DNA of 64,000 nucleotides from DATJIG01 sp050260515 (GTDB lineage: Bacteria; Pseudomonadota; Alphaproteobacteria; SMXQ01), in NCBI GenBank assembly GCA_050260515.1, contig JBLNCI010000033.1:38733-102732 (forward strand), given 5' to 3'. Positions 32,181-41,360 of this stretch are shown piece by piece. The first letter of the stretch is position 1. Each line of letters opens with the position of its first letter. The translations under genes and the position numbers were made by a program. The notes under the pieces are model-generated. The model had not been told where the DNA came from and did not search any database. It worked only from the letters and a program-made list of their open reading frames with translations.

Positions 32181-32407
32181 GCGTTTTCCCGACCGAGTCG
32201 GCGGTAGGGTTAACGAGCCGTGCCTCGGCGCTAACGCTAAAGTGAGAGCCGTCTAACGCAGTTGTGAGACCGGCGCACCGGCGCCGGATGCTAGCTGTCC
32301 GGCTGGGCTTGCGGAGGGGCAGGCCGCGTTAGGGGGCTTACCATCTTGCGTATTCTCGACACGGACCGCAGGCGTCGCCGCGCCTCCGCTTTGTTCGCGC
32401 GCCGTCG

Positions 32408-33952
32408 ATGACGATCGCCGACATCCGCGCGCGTCTGCGCGGGCTCATCCGCGACCGCGTGCGAGCGGACGCGGGCACGTTGATCGTCGGCGTGCGGGGA
32501 AAAGTGCTGGCGTTCACCTGCGCGCTGGTCGTGCTGTTCGTCGCGAGCAGCCTCGCGGTGGACGCGACGGTCGAGACCACGCGCACCCGCCGCGCGGCGG
32601 CGGAGACGCTCACCGGCCTCGCCGAGGGTCTCGCCGCGACGGTCGCCGGACAGATGGACGCCGACAACGCCGTCGACCTCGTCGCGATCGCCCGCGCCGT
32701 CGCGCTCAGCGCCGAGGTCGACGACGTCTACGTGTTCGACCGCGACGGCAAGGTGCTCGCCGAGGACGTGACCGGCGCGCACCGCGTACCCTCGATGTCC
32801 GAGGCGGCGCTGATGCGGGCGATGGTCGAGCGCAAGGGCGTCGCTCTGGTCGACGGGGGCGTCGTCACCGCGGCCGCGCCGATTGCCACCGACGAGCACG
32901 GCCTCGCGGGATACGTGCTGGTGCGGGGGCCCTGCCGCAATCAGGCGGTGGTCGGGTTCCCCATGTTGCTCGCCGTCGGCGCCGTGCTGCTGTTGCTCGG
33001 CGGCCTGGCCGCGACCGCGTTCAGCGCCTGGCTGGTGCGGCCGCTGAAGGCGCTGACCGACGCCGCCGCGCGCATCGCGTCGGGCGACTTCGCGAAGCCG
33101 GCGGTCGTCGACCGCCGCGACGAGTTCGGCTCGCTCGCCGATGCGCTCAACCGCGTGATGGCGCGCACGGCGACGGCGGTCGCGGCGTACGAGCGCCTGC
33201 AGCAGGAGCTGATGGCGCGGCGCGAGCGGGCCGAGACGGCGAACCGCGCCAAGAGCGATTTCCTCGCGAGGGTCGGCCTCGAGCTGCGGACGTCGCTGAA
33301 CGCGATCGTCGGCTTCTCGGATCTCCTGTCGGGACCGCGCAGCCGTGCCATGGCCGACACCACCTTCACCACCTACGCCCGCAACATCAACCGGTCGGGG
33401 CGGCACCTGCTCACGCTGGTGACCGGCATCCTCGATTACGTGCAGATCGACACCGGCACGATCGTGCTCCGGGAGGAGCCCTGCAATCTCGCGGAGCTGG
33501 TCCGCTCGGTCGCCGCGCCGCTCGACGACCTCGCCGAGGACGGCGGCATCGCGCTGACGGTGGATACGCCCGATGCGCTGCCGACGGTGCGATGCGATCC
33601 GGAACGGCTCGGCAAGGCGCTCGCGAGCGTGCTGACGATCTCGATCCGCGCGACGCGCAGCGGCGGCACGGTCGCGGTCACCGTATCGGAGGACGCTGAC
33701 GGCAGCGTCGTCGTCCGCATCGCCGACAGCGGCATCGGCGATTCCGAACCGGCCGGCGACGATACGCCGTCGGGACGCTCCCGCGGCGTTGGGGCGGGGC
33801 TCGGCCTTGCGCTGGCGCGGAAGGTGATCGAGCTGCACCTGGGCGGGCTCCGGGTCGAGAGCTATCCCGGGGCCGGAACCATCGTGACGGTGCGGCTGCC
33901 CGCCGTCGTCGACCAGGGCGGAGCTGCGCCGGAGCTGGTCGGGGCGTCCTGA
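32408..33952 (+). CDS. Sensor-histidine-kinase relative lacking the phospho-acceptor His
   Basis: 514 residues: one membrane helix near 33-50, an extracytoplasmic sensor part to about 180, a second helix near 184-208, a HAMP domain (RPLKALTDAAARIASGD), a DHp-like helix pair and an ATPase domain. The H-box reads AKSDFLARVGLELRTSLNAI, with Leu291 where the phosphorylated His should be, and the N-box reads VLTISIRATRSGG, with Ile411 in place of the Asn. The G1 box DSGIG (440-444) and G2 GAGLGLALA are kept. It is therefore likely a pseudokinase or a scaffold/regulator rather than a working histidine kinase. No response regulator is adjacent. Confidence 0.88.
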   Translation: MTIADIRARLRGLIRDRVRADAGTLIVGVRGKVLAFTCALVVLFVASSLAVDATVETTRTRRAAAETLTGLAEGLAATVAGQMDADNAVDLVAIARAVALSAEVDDVYVFDRDGKVLAEDVTGAHRVPSMSEAALMRAMVERKGVALVDGGVVTAAAPIATDEHGLAGYVLVRGPCRNQAVVGFPMLLAVGAVLLLLGGLAATAFSAWLVRPLKALTDAAARIASGDFAKPAVVDRRDEFGSLADALNRVMARTATAVAAYERLQQELMARRERAETANRAKSDFLARVGLELRTSLNAIVGFSDLLSGPRSRAMADTTFTTYARNINRSGRHLLTLVTGILDYVQIDTGTIVLREEPCNLAELVRSVAAPLDDLAEDGGIALTVDTPDALPTVRCDPERLGKALASVLTISIRATRSGGTVAVTVSEDADGSVVVRIADSGIGDSEPAGDDTPSGRSRGVGAGLGLALARKVIELHLGGLRVESYPGAGTIVTVRLPAVVDQGGAAPELVGAS

Positions 33953-34007
33953 CGCGCTCGACGCCAGCCGAGCGAAGCGGCACAATGGCCCCGGGTGGAG
34001 ACGTGCC

Positions 34008-34523
34008 GTGCGGCATCTGCTGACGCTTACGCTTTGGTTGGTTCTGCTGATCGCTCCGGCGCTCGCCGCCGGGACGAAGACGTCGGTCGCGCTCCCGGCG
34101 CCGGCCGCCGCGCCGGTCGACCGCATCGTCGTCTTCAAGAGCGCGCGCGAGATGCAGCTCCTGCGCGACGGCTGGATCGTCAAGAGCTACCGCATCGCGC
34201 TCGGCTCCCGGCCCGAGGGTCACAAGCGGTGGGAATACGACGGTCGCACGCCGGAGGGCCTCTACACGATTTCCGGGCGCAATCCGCGAAGCCACTACTA
34301 TCTGGCGCTGCTGATCTCGTATCCCGACGAGAAGGACCGCGCCGAGGCGGCGCGGCTCGGCGTCACGCCCGGAGGCGACATCGAGATCCACGGCATGCCG
34401 AACCCGCCGCACCGGCCCGTGACCGGCGACTGGACCGACGGCTGCATCGCGGTGTCCAATGCCGCGATGCGCGAGATCTGGACCCTGGTGCGCGACGGCA
34501 CGCCGATCGAGATCCTGCCGTAA
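34008..34523 (+). CDS. L,D-transpeptidase (YkuD family), secreted
   Basis: 171 residues from a GTG with GTGGAG 7 bases upstream. A signal peptide (MRHLLTLTLWLVLLIAPALA) is followed by a YkuD catalytic domain with IEIHGMP and the active-site motif TDGCIAVSN. Such enzymes join or trim peptidoglycan cross-links in the periplasm. It stands between the kinase relative and the RlmM-like methyltransferase; no operon link is clear. Confidence 0.92.
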   Translation: MRHLLTLTLWLVLLIAPALAAGTKTSVALPAPAAAPVDRIVVFKSAREMQLLRDGWIVKSYRIALGSRPEGHKRWEYDGRTPEGLYTISGRNPRSHYYLALLISYPDEKDRAEAARLGVTPGGDIEIHGMPNPPHRPVTGDWTDGCIAVSNAAMREIWTLVRDGTPIEILP

Positions 34524-34545
34524 CGCGTAACGACGAGTTTCCCAT

Positions 34546-35511
34546 TTGGCGAGCGACGACACATTGGCAGCCGGGGCGCCCGGGGCGCCCGAGGCGCTTG
34601 GCGCGATCGGCTACCTTGCGGCCGAGGGCTTCGAGGCCGAGCTCGAGCAGGAGCTGGCCGGCGCCGGCCGCGGCGTGACGCTGCGCGTGGGCCGGCTGCT
34701 GTTCGCCCCGGGCGCGTTCATTCCCTGCGCGTGGGCGGCGAACATCTGGCTCGATCCGCTGCGCATCCCGATCCGCTCGATCGCCGACGGCGCGCAGCGG
34801 CTGCGGGCGATGCAGCGCAACTGGGTCCGCTACTCCGCGGCGCTCCACCGCCGGGCGGCGCTGATCGAGGAGCGGCTGCCGAAGGTGAGCGCGAAGCCGC
34901 TTGTGTTCCCGGCCGCGGCGCCGACGTCGCCGCTCGGCTCATGGACGCTGCTCGACGCCGAGACGATGATCGCCTCCCCGCGTTGCACGAGTGCGTTCCC
35001 GAACGGCGAACCGCGCTTCGTCGAGGACAAGGCGGGGCCGCCGAACCGCGCGTACCTGAAGCTGTGGGAGGCGCTGACGCGGCTCGGCGAGCATCCCGGA
35101 CCGGGCGACCGCTGCATCGACCTCGGCGCGAGTCCCGGCGGCTGGACGTGGGTGCTGGCGCGCCTCGGCGCCGAGGTGCTGAGCGTCGACAAGGCGCCGC
35201 TCGCGCCGTCCATCGCGGCGTTGCCCAATGTGCGCACCAAGTCAGCCAGCGCCTTCGCGCTGTCGCCGTCCGACATCGGCCCGACCGACTGGCTGTTCTC
35301 CGACGTGATCTGCTATCCCGAGCGTCTCTATCGACTCGTCACCGCGTGGATCGAGGCCCGCGCCTGCCGCCGCATCGTGGCGACGGTGAAGTTCCAGGGC
35401 GCCACGGATTTCGACGCGCAGCGCCGGTTCGCGGCGATCCCCGGGGGCTCGCTCGCGCACCTCCACCACAACAAGCACGAGCTGACGTTCTTCTGGACGG
35501 CGACGCCCTGA
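34546..35511 (+). CDS. RlmM-like FtsJ-family rRNA methyltransferase
   Basis: 321 residues from a TTG (no better start nearby). The N-terminal part resembles the THUMP-like region of RlmM, and the C-terminal FtsJ/RrmJ domain has the SAM-binding DLGASPGGWTWVLA, the acidic VDKAPL and the ATVKFQGATD lysine. RlmM methylates the 2'-O of C2498 in 23S rRNA. SDVICYPERLYRL is typical of the family. It starts 22 bp after the transpeptidase stop. Confidence 0.82.
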   Translation: MASDDTLAAGAPGAPEALGAIGYLAAEGFEAELEQELAGAGRGVTLRVGRLLFAPGAFIPCAWAANIWLDPLRIPIRSIADGAQRLRAMQRNWVRYSAALHRRAALIEERLPKVSAKPLVFPAAAPTSPLGSWTLLDAETMIASPRCTSAFPNGEPRFVEDKAGPPNRAYLKLWEALTRLGEHPGPGDRCIDLGASPGGWTWVLARLGAEVLSVDKAPLAPSIAALPNVRTKSASAFALSPSDIGPTDWLFSDVICYPERLYRLVTAWIEARACRRIVATVKFQGATDFDAQRRFAAIPGGSLAHLHHNKHELTFFWTATP

Positions 35512-35542
35512 CGGACGAGGGCGAGTTTGGCGCGCGGTGCTG

Positions 35543-36529
35543 CTAATCCCCGCTGTTCACCGGCGGAATGAGCTGGGCGGGAATCGCGATGCCGGCCTCG
35601 CGGTAGTACCGGATCGCCCCGGGATGGAGCCAGAGGAACCGATCGTTGACGATGTTCGCGGCAGTCGTCTCCTTCGCGGACGCATGGACCGCCATCAGGT
35701 CGCGCTGCTTCTCGAGCACGGCCTTGACGATCGCGTAGGCAAGACTGTTCGGCATCGCCTTGTTGGCGATGACGAAGCTCCACATCGCGACAGTGGTCTG
35801 CGGCGCGGTCAGCGAATGGTAGATCCCCGCCGGGACGGTGAGAGGGCTCAGGAACGGGTTCGATGCAAGCAGCTTGGCGCGCTCGTCGTCGCTGAAGCTG
35901 AAGATGTTGATCGGCTGCATCGCCTCGACCTCGACGATGGACGGGTTCGGTATGCCGCCGGCGAACGTCACGGCATCAAGACGGCCGCTGATGAGATCGC
36001 CTGCGAGATCCATGTACTGGCCGGTGCGTGTCGAGACGCGGATGCCGAACTCGGAGAACCAGCGCGGGAAGTATGTCGCCCCGGTGGCGGTCGCCGGTCC
36101 GATGCCCACGGTCTTGCTGTCGAGGTCATGGAGCGACGAGATGCCGCTCTTCTGCAGCGCGATGATCTGGAACGGCGCTTCGTACATCGGGAACAGCGCG
36201 CGGATGTCGCGGTGGCGAACGCCTTTATTGATCTCGAGCTCGCCGCTCCATGCCTCCCATGCCGGCCCGAGCGTCGTCATCCCGATGTCGATCTGGCCGG
36301 TCTGAACGAGCACGAGGTTCTGCGACGGTCCTTGCGTGTTCTGGGCCTGCACGGGAATCCCGGCACCGTCGCGGATGACCGTGGCCACGCCGTTTCCGTA
36401 CACCGCAAACGTGCCGCCGATCGACGCGGTGCCCAACGTCAGGTATTGCGGCCAGCGCGAGCGATCCTGGGCCAGAGCCTGCGCGCTGGCGAAGACGACG
36501 GCGAAGAGGAGGACGAGGAAACGTGTCAT
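35543..36529 (-). CDS. TAXI-family TRAP transporter solute-binding protein
   Basis: 328 residues with a signal peptide (MTRFLVLLFAVVFASAQALAQ). The mature start YLTLGTASIGGTFAVYGNGVA and LVQTGQIDIGMTT follow the TAXI-TRAP pattern, in which the protein binds an organic acid or amino acid in the periplasm for a fused DctQM permease. No permease gene is beside it, so it is an orphan. It faces the RlmM-like gene with a 31-bp gap. Confidence 0.88.
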   Translation of the reverse strand: MTRFLVLLFAVVFASAQALAQDRSRWPQYLTLGTASIGGTFAVYGNGVATVIRDGAGIPVQAQNTQGPSQNLVLVQTGQIDIGMTTLGPAWEAWSGELEINKGVRHRDIRALFPMYEAPFQIIALQKSGISSLHDLDSKTVGIGPATATGATYFPRWFSEFGIRVSTRTGQYMDLAGDLISGRLDAVTFAGGIPNPSIVEVEAMQPINIFSFSDDERAKLLASNPFLSPLTVPAGIYHSLTAPQTTVAMWSFVIANKAMPNSLAYAIVKAVLEKQRDLMAVHASAKETTAANIVNDRFLWLHPGAIRYYREAGIAIPAQLIPPVNSGD

Positions 36530-36724
36530 GTGACGCGGGAGTATCGCTTCAAGAGCGGTCGGGGGCGCGACTGATGCGGCGCGTTGTGGCTCGACCCTGC
36601 TCGTCCGGAGTCTATACTCCCCGCGCTGGCGGTGGGGAACCGTGGACTTGTCCCGAAGCGTCCGAGTGCGTACCGTCGTTAAGCCCCTAACTTATGTGCG
36701 GGCGTTCTCGCGAGTGTTAAGCCG

Positions 36725-37105
36725 ATGACAGTCGTTGCGTTGCGCAAATGGATGGGAGCGCCGCTGCTCCACGCTCTCGTCTGGGCGGCGATCGCGGCGG
36801 CGGTGTCGGCGCTGGTTCGCTATGGCGTCGTCGAGCTGGAGTACTTTCGGAGGGTCTGCGGCGACGACACCGCGCTGCCGGCGTGGTGCTGGCCGCGGCA
36901 GATCCTGATCATGGTCATCGACTGGTGGGTGCCCGGCGTCGTGACCGTCGTGTGCGGCCTTTACGCGCTCATGCGTCCCGAGCGTCAGGCCGTCGCGGCC
37001 GCGGCGGTGATCCTGGGCGCCATCGGAGTTGCGCTCTACAACGCGGGGCCCGCGTCGGTCGGGCTCGTGCTCGGGCTTGCGACGCTGGCCCGCGAGCGCG
37101 TCTGA
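36725..37105 (+). CDS. Small membrane protein of unknown function
   Basis: 126 residues with three or four hydrophobic helices: LLHALVWAAIAAAVSALV, ILIMVIDWWVPGVVTVVCGLY and the C-terminal AAAVILGAIGVALYN and SVGLVLGLATLA. Two Cys (VCGDD and WCWP) flank the second helix on the outside and could form a disulphide. Its last 70 bp overlap, tail to tail, the end of the GH17 gene on the other strand. I do not recognise a family. Confidence 0.6.
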   Translation: MTVVALRKWMGAPLLHALVWAAIAAAVSALVRYGVVELEYFRRVCGDDTALPAWCWPRQILIMVIDWWVPGVVTVVCGLYALMRPERQAVAAAAVILGAIGVALYNAGPASVGLVLGLATLARERV

Positions 37106-38766
37106 ATCGTCCGCGCGAGATCGAGGACCCGCGGCGCCGACAGCGCCAACGCCGTTGCCGCCCAGGCGAGCGCCTGGGTGTTGCGCAGGCTTTCGTTGAC
37201 GACGATGGCGACCGCGGCGACGGCCAGCGCGACCGCGGCGACGTGCGCCGGCCGGTTGCCGTCGGCCGGCACGCGATCGCCGGCGATCCATAGCGCCGCG
37301 AACGACAGCGCCGGAACGAAATAGACGAAGGTCGGAAAATCGCGGTAGCGGCCGTCGGTCAGGATCGCCAGCGCGGCCGCGAGCGCGAAGGCGAGGAGCA
37401 CAGCCTCGACGGTGGCGGTGACGAATCCGCGCGAGGGGACGAAGCGCCGCGCCGCGATCGCGTCGAGCACGTCCTCGATCGGCGCGCGAAGCGTGATCGC
37501 GCCATGATCGCCGCGCTCGATCAGGGCGCGGACGGCGAGCGCGGCGACGATGGCCGAGAGGCCGAAGCCGATCGAGAGGCCGGTCCAGTCGAACGGCGTG
37601 CGCGCGGTCTCGGCGATGTAGATCGCGTGCGCTTCGAGCCCCGCGCCGGCGACGGCCCCGAGCAGCGCCGCGCCCGCGGTCCAGCCGGACGGCAGGGGAA
37701 GGCGCCGCCGACCGTACATGCCGGCGAAGAGGACGAGGACGCCGAGACCGGCGCCGATCCACCAATGGTTGCGCCACTGCGGATCGTCGCTGACCGGCCC
37801 GGCGAGCTCCACCTTCGACCTGCGGCTCGCGTCGTACAGCCCCCAGTGGCCGCCGACGGTGCCCTCGGACTGCCGCTTCCACGATTGGTCGAACGCCTCG
37901 ATGAAGTTGTAGCCGACGCCGATCTGCTGGCTCATGGCGACGAACTCGCGCAGGAACCGGGTCTGGTCGGACGGACTCGGCCGCGCGTCCTCGCGCATTC
38001 GTCCGAGACTCGGCCAGCCGATCTCGCCGACGAACAGCTTCTTGCCGGGGAACGACTCCTGCACCCGCTTCAGCACGTCGCCGACGTGGCGGAGCGCGCC
38101 CGGCACCGCGATGGGTTGATCCTCCCAGTAGGGCAGCATGTGCACGGTGACGAAGTCGACCTCGTCGGCGAGCGCGCGGTTGCGCAGCCAGAATTCCCAT
38201 ACGTCGGCATAGGTCACGGGCACACGCACCGCGGACTTCACCTGGCGGATGTAGGCGGCGAGGCGCTCCGGCGTCTCGTCGCGTCGCAGCAGGACCTCGT
38301 TGCCGACGATCACCGCCGCGACGGTGTCGGGGTAGCGGTTGGCGAGCGCGATCACCGATTCGGCCTCGCGCGCGCTCTTCTCGCGGTCGCTGCCGATCCA
38401 GGCGCCGAGCATCACTTTCAGGTTGTGTCGGGCGGCCGCCGGCACCACCTCGGCGAGACCCTGGTCGGTCGAGTAGGTGCGCACGCAGGCGGTGTGCGCG
38501 GCGAGGATCGTCAGGTCCTCCTCGATCTGCGCCGGCGGCACGACGAAGTTCACGTCGAACGGCGACTGTCCGTCGCGGTACGGCGCGTAGGAGAGGCAGG
38601 CGAAGCGGCCGTCCACGAGGCCACCGAGTGGCGCCGCCGGCAGCGGCTGCGGGCGGCCGTACAGCCACCACGCGCCGAACATCAGCGCGCTGCCGCAGGC
38701 GAACGCCGCGGCAATGACGAGGAGGGACTGGATACGACGGCGCAGCGTCATCTCGGGGCGGCGCAT
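37036..38766 (-). CDS. GH17-family membrane protein (beta-1,3/1,6-glucan type)
   Basis: 576 residues. A signal anchor (SLLVIAAAFACGSALMFGAWWL) is followed by a GH17 catalytic domain with acid/base Glu in VIVGNEVLLR and nucleophile Glu in LFVGEIGWPSLGR, then from about 325 a block of about eight membrane helices. This layout matches proteins of Rhizobiales annotated as beta-(1,6)-glucan synthases or GH17 transglycosylases linked to cyclic glucan production. ATG at 38751 (residue 6) is an alternative start. It likely acts on periplasmic glucans. Confidence 0.82.
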   Translation of the reverse strand: MRRPEMTLRRRIQSLLVIAAAFACGSALMFGAWWLYGRPQPLPAAPLGGLVDGRFACLSYAPYRDGQSPFDVNFVVPPAQIEEDLTILAAHTACVRTYSTDQGLAEVVPAAARHNLKVMLGAWIGSDREKSAREAESVIALANRYPDTVAAVIVGNEVLLRRDETPERLAAYIRQVKSAVRVPVTYADVWEFWLRNRALADEVDFVTVHMLPYWEDQPIAVPGALRHVGDVLKRVQESFPGKKLFVGEIGWPSLGRMREDARPSPSDQTRFLREFVAMSQQIGVGYNFIEAFDQSWKRQSEGTVGGHWGLYDASRRSKVELAGPVSDDPQWRNHWWIGAGLGVLVLFAGMYGRRRLPLPSGWTAGAALLGAVAGAGLEAHAIYIAETARTPFDWTGLSIGFGLSAIVAALAVRALIERGDHGAITLRAPIEDVLDAIAARRFVPSRGFVTATVEAVLLAFALAAALAILTDGRYRDFPTFVYFVPALSFAALWIAGDRVPADGNRPAHVAAVALAVAAVAIVVNESLRNTQALAWAATALALSAPRVLDLARTIQTRSRASVASPSTSPTDAGPAL

Positions 38767-38846
38767 CGGCTTCCGTCGCGGCGGCAGAGAGGGGCTATAC
38801 TGCGCTCCGTCCTCATCGTCGCCTCCACTCGCCGCTCACTCGATCA

Positions 38847-39692
38847 ATGAATTATCGGCACGCCTATCACGCGGGGAACTTCGCCGACGTCGTGAAGCAT
38901 GCCGCGGTGGCGCTGATCCTCGACCACCTGAAAACCAAGGACAAGCCCTTTTGCGTCCTCGACACCCACGCCGGGCAGGGACGCTACGACCTGCTCGCCG
39001 AGGCGGCCGAGAAGACCGGCGAATGGCGCAACGGCATCGGCCGGCTGTGGGGCCGTCCCGGCCTGCCGCCCGAGCTCGCGGGGTATCTCGCCGCGATCCG
39101 CCGCATGAACCGCGCCGGTGTCGGGACGCTGCGCTGGTATCCGGGATCGCCGCGGCTGGCGCGCATCCTCATGCGCCCCGACGACCGGCTGATCGCGGTC
39201 GAGCTGCATCCGGTCGATGCGCAGGCGCTGCAGCGCGAATTCGCCGGCGACGCGCAGGTCCAGGTGAAGCGGATGGACGGCTATCAGGCGCTGAAGGCGT
39301 TCCTGCCCCCGCCCGAGCGCCGCGGGCTCGTGCTCGTCGATCCGCCGTTCGAGGTCACCGACGAGTTCGCCCGGATGGCGAAGGGCCTCGCCGAGGCGCG
39401 GCGACGGTGGGCGCAGGGAATCTTCGCGTTCTGGTATCCGATCAAGGACGAGGGCTCGGTCCGCGCGTTCCACGACGCCGTCGTCGCGTCGGGAGTCCGC
39501 CGCGTCGTGACCGCCGAGTTCCTCGTCCGTCCGGCATCCGATCCGGAGCGCCTCAACGGCTGCGGGCTGTTACTTGTCAATCCGCCGTGGACGCTCGCCG
39601 ACGATCTCCGTCGTCTGCTGTCGCGGCTCAGCGAGCTTCTGGCCGACCCCGGACCCGCGTCGGCGCGCGTCGAGCAACTCGTCGGCGAATAG
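38847..39692 (+). CDS. rlmJ: 23S rRNA (adenine-2030-N6)-methyltransferase
   Basis: 281 residues, normal for RlmJ. It begins MNYRHAYHAGNFADVVKHA, the family signature, and has LDTHAGQGRYDL for SAM binding and the adenine-methyltransferase motif DPPFE (about residue 165). It methylates A2030 of 23S rRNA. It stands between the GH17 gene (divergent) and the CorA-like gene, without visible operon ties. Confidence 0.95.
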   Translation: MNYRHAYHAGNFADVVKHAAVALILDHLKTKDKPFCVLDTHAGQGRYDLLAEAAEKTGEWRNGIGRLWGRPGLPPELAGYLAAIRRMNRAGVGTLRWYPGSPRLARILMRPDDRLIAVELHPVDAQALQREFAGDAQVQVKRMDGYQALKAFLPPPERRGLVLVDPPFEVTDEFARMAKGLAEARRRWAQGIFAFWYPIKDEGSVRAFHDAVVASGVRRVVTAEFLVRPASDPERLNGCGLLLVNPPWTLADDLRRLLSRLSELLADPGPASARVEQLVGE

Positions 39693-39782
39693 CGAATCGG
39701 CGCTTCCGTTCCCCGCGCGGGCCGGGCTATACAGGCCGGGCACAACGGCCGGACATACGGCCGGGTGCGCCGGAGGCGTGGC

Positions 39783-40757
39783 ATGATTCTGGTCTACACG
39801 CGCAGCGAAGGAGCGGTCTCGGCGACGGACCTCGTCGAAACCGGCGAGATATCGGACGAGGTCGTCTGGATCGACCTGCTGAGGCCGACGGCGGAAGAGG
39901 CGCGGGCCGTCGAGCGCGCGCTCGGCATCGAGATGCCGACGCGCGAGGAGATGCGCGAGATCGAGGTCTCGAGCCGCCTCTACCAGGAAGGCGACGGCAC
40001 CTACATGACGGCGACGGTCATCACGCGGGCCGAGACCGAGATGCCGGAAGCCGCGGCGATCACCTTCATCCTCGCCGGCGACTGTCTGGTGACACTGCGC
40101 TACACCGAGCCCCAGCCCTTCACCACCTTCGCCCAGCGCGCCCAGCGCCAGATGGTGCTGCGGGCATCCGGCGAGATGGTGCTGGTCGGCCTGCTCGACG
40201 CGGTGGTCGACCGCATCGCCGACATCCTCGAGCTGGTGGGCGGCGACGTCGACCGCCTGTCCCACGACGTGTTCGCGTCGGGCAAGGCCGAGAACGCCGA
40301 GCCGCCCGACTTCAACGACATCATCCAGCGCATCGGCCGCGACGGCGATCTCATCTCGAAGAGCCGCGAGAGCCTGGTGTCGCTGAGCCGCATGCTGACG
40401 TTCGTCACGACCAAGACCGAGACCCCGGCGCTGCGCGAGGCGATTCCGCGCATCGCCACGCTGTCGCGCGACGTGCAGTCGCTCGCCGACCACGCGACAT
40501 TCCTGTCGAACAAGGTGAACTTCCTGCTCGACGCCACGCTCGGCATGCTGAACATCGCCCAGACCGACATCATCAAGATCTTCTCGGTGGCGGCCGTCGT
40601 GTTCCTGCCGCCGACGCTGATCGCCAGCATCTACGGCATGAACTTCGAGCTCATGCCCGAGCTCGGCTGGCGCTGGGGATATCCCCTCGCGCTCGTGCTG
40701 ATGGTGGTGTCGGCGGTGCTGCCGTACCTCTACTTCAAGCACCGCCGCTGGCTCTGA
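39783..40757 (+). CDS. CorA-family Mg2+/Co2+ channel
   Basis: 324 residues from the ATG at 39783 (MILVYTRSEGA). The long cytoplasmic domain is followed by two C-terminal helices and the selectivity motif YGMNFE between them, then the positively charged tail YLYFKHRRWL. This is the CorA layout, giving a pentameric channel for divalent cations in the inner membrane. Length is normal for CorA. It ends 25 bp from the facing DUF924 gene. Confidence 0.93.
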   Translation: MILVYTRSEGAVSATDLVETGEISDEVVWIDLLRPTAEEARAVERALGIEMPTREEMREIEVSSRLYQEGDGTYMTATVITRAETEMPEAAAITFILAGDCLVTLRYTEPQPFTTFAQRAQRQMVLRASGEMVLVGLLDAVVDRIADILELVGGDVDRLSHDVFASGKAENAEPPDFNDIIQRIGRDGDLISKSRESLVSLSRMLTFVTTKTETPALREAIPRIATLSRDVQSLADHATFLSNKVNFLLDATLGMLNIAQTDIIKIFSVAAVVFLPPTLIASIYGMNFELMPELGWRWGYPLALVLMVVSAVLPYLYFKHRRWL

Positions 40758-40782
40758 TCGTCAGAACGACGCGCCCGGATCG

Positions 40783-41358
40783 TCAGAACGACGAGCCCGG
40801 CTCCTTCAGGAACGCGACCTCCTCGGCCGTCGAGGCGCGTCCCAGAACCGCGTTGCGATGGGGAAAGCGTCCGAACCGGGCGATGATCTCGCGGTGGCGC
40901 CGCGCGTAGTCGAGCGTCTCCGCATCCCCGAGCTCCGCGAACAGCGCGACCGACCGGTCCTGGTCGGCGAGCGACTCCGAATGCTCGAACGGCAGGTAGA
41001 GGAACAGCCGCAGGACGGGGGCGAGCTGCCGGTCGAAGCCGCGGTCGATGGCCTCGCGCGCGACGGCAAGCGCCTGCGGATCGGTCGCGAACGCCCGCGC
41101 CGTGCCGCGGTACATGTTGCGTGGGAACTGATCGAGCACGATGACCAGCGCCAGCGCACCGCGCGGATCGGCCCGCCACGACGACAGCTCGCCGCGGGCG
41201 GCGGCGAAATGGACGTCCTCGAAGCGGTTGCGGACCTCGGCGTCGAACGCCGCGTCGGGCTCGAACCACAGCGGCTTCCGGGACCGGAAGTCGTCGCCCG
41301 CCACATCCCCGAACCAGAACGCCAGAACGTCGGTCGGGGTGGGCGGGGGCTCGATCAC
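40783..41358 (-). CDS. DUF924-family protein
   Basis: 191 residues from a GTG two bases after the stop of the MFS gene, so the two genes are probably co-translated; the frame is open upstream only as a shadow of the MFS gene. Typical DUF924 segments are VLAFWFG, IVLDQFPRNMYRGTARAFATD (key part LDQFPRN), and YLPFEHSE, the last holding His and Glu in a TPR-like fold. Biochemical role unknown. Confidence 0.9.
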   Translation of the reverse strand: MIEPPPTPTDVLAFWFGDVAGDDFRSRKPLWFEPDAAFDAEVRNRFEDVHFAAARGELSSWRADPRGALALVIVLDQFPRNMYRGTARAFATDPQALAVAREAIDRGFDRQLAPVLRLFLYLPFEHSESLADQDRSVALFAELGDAETLDYARRHREIIARFGRFPHRNAVLGRASTAEEVAFLKEPGSSF

Positions 41359-41360
41359 GC

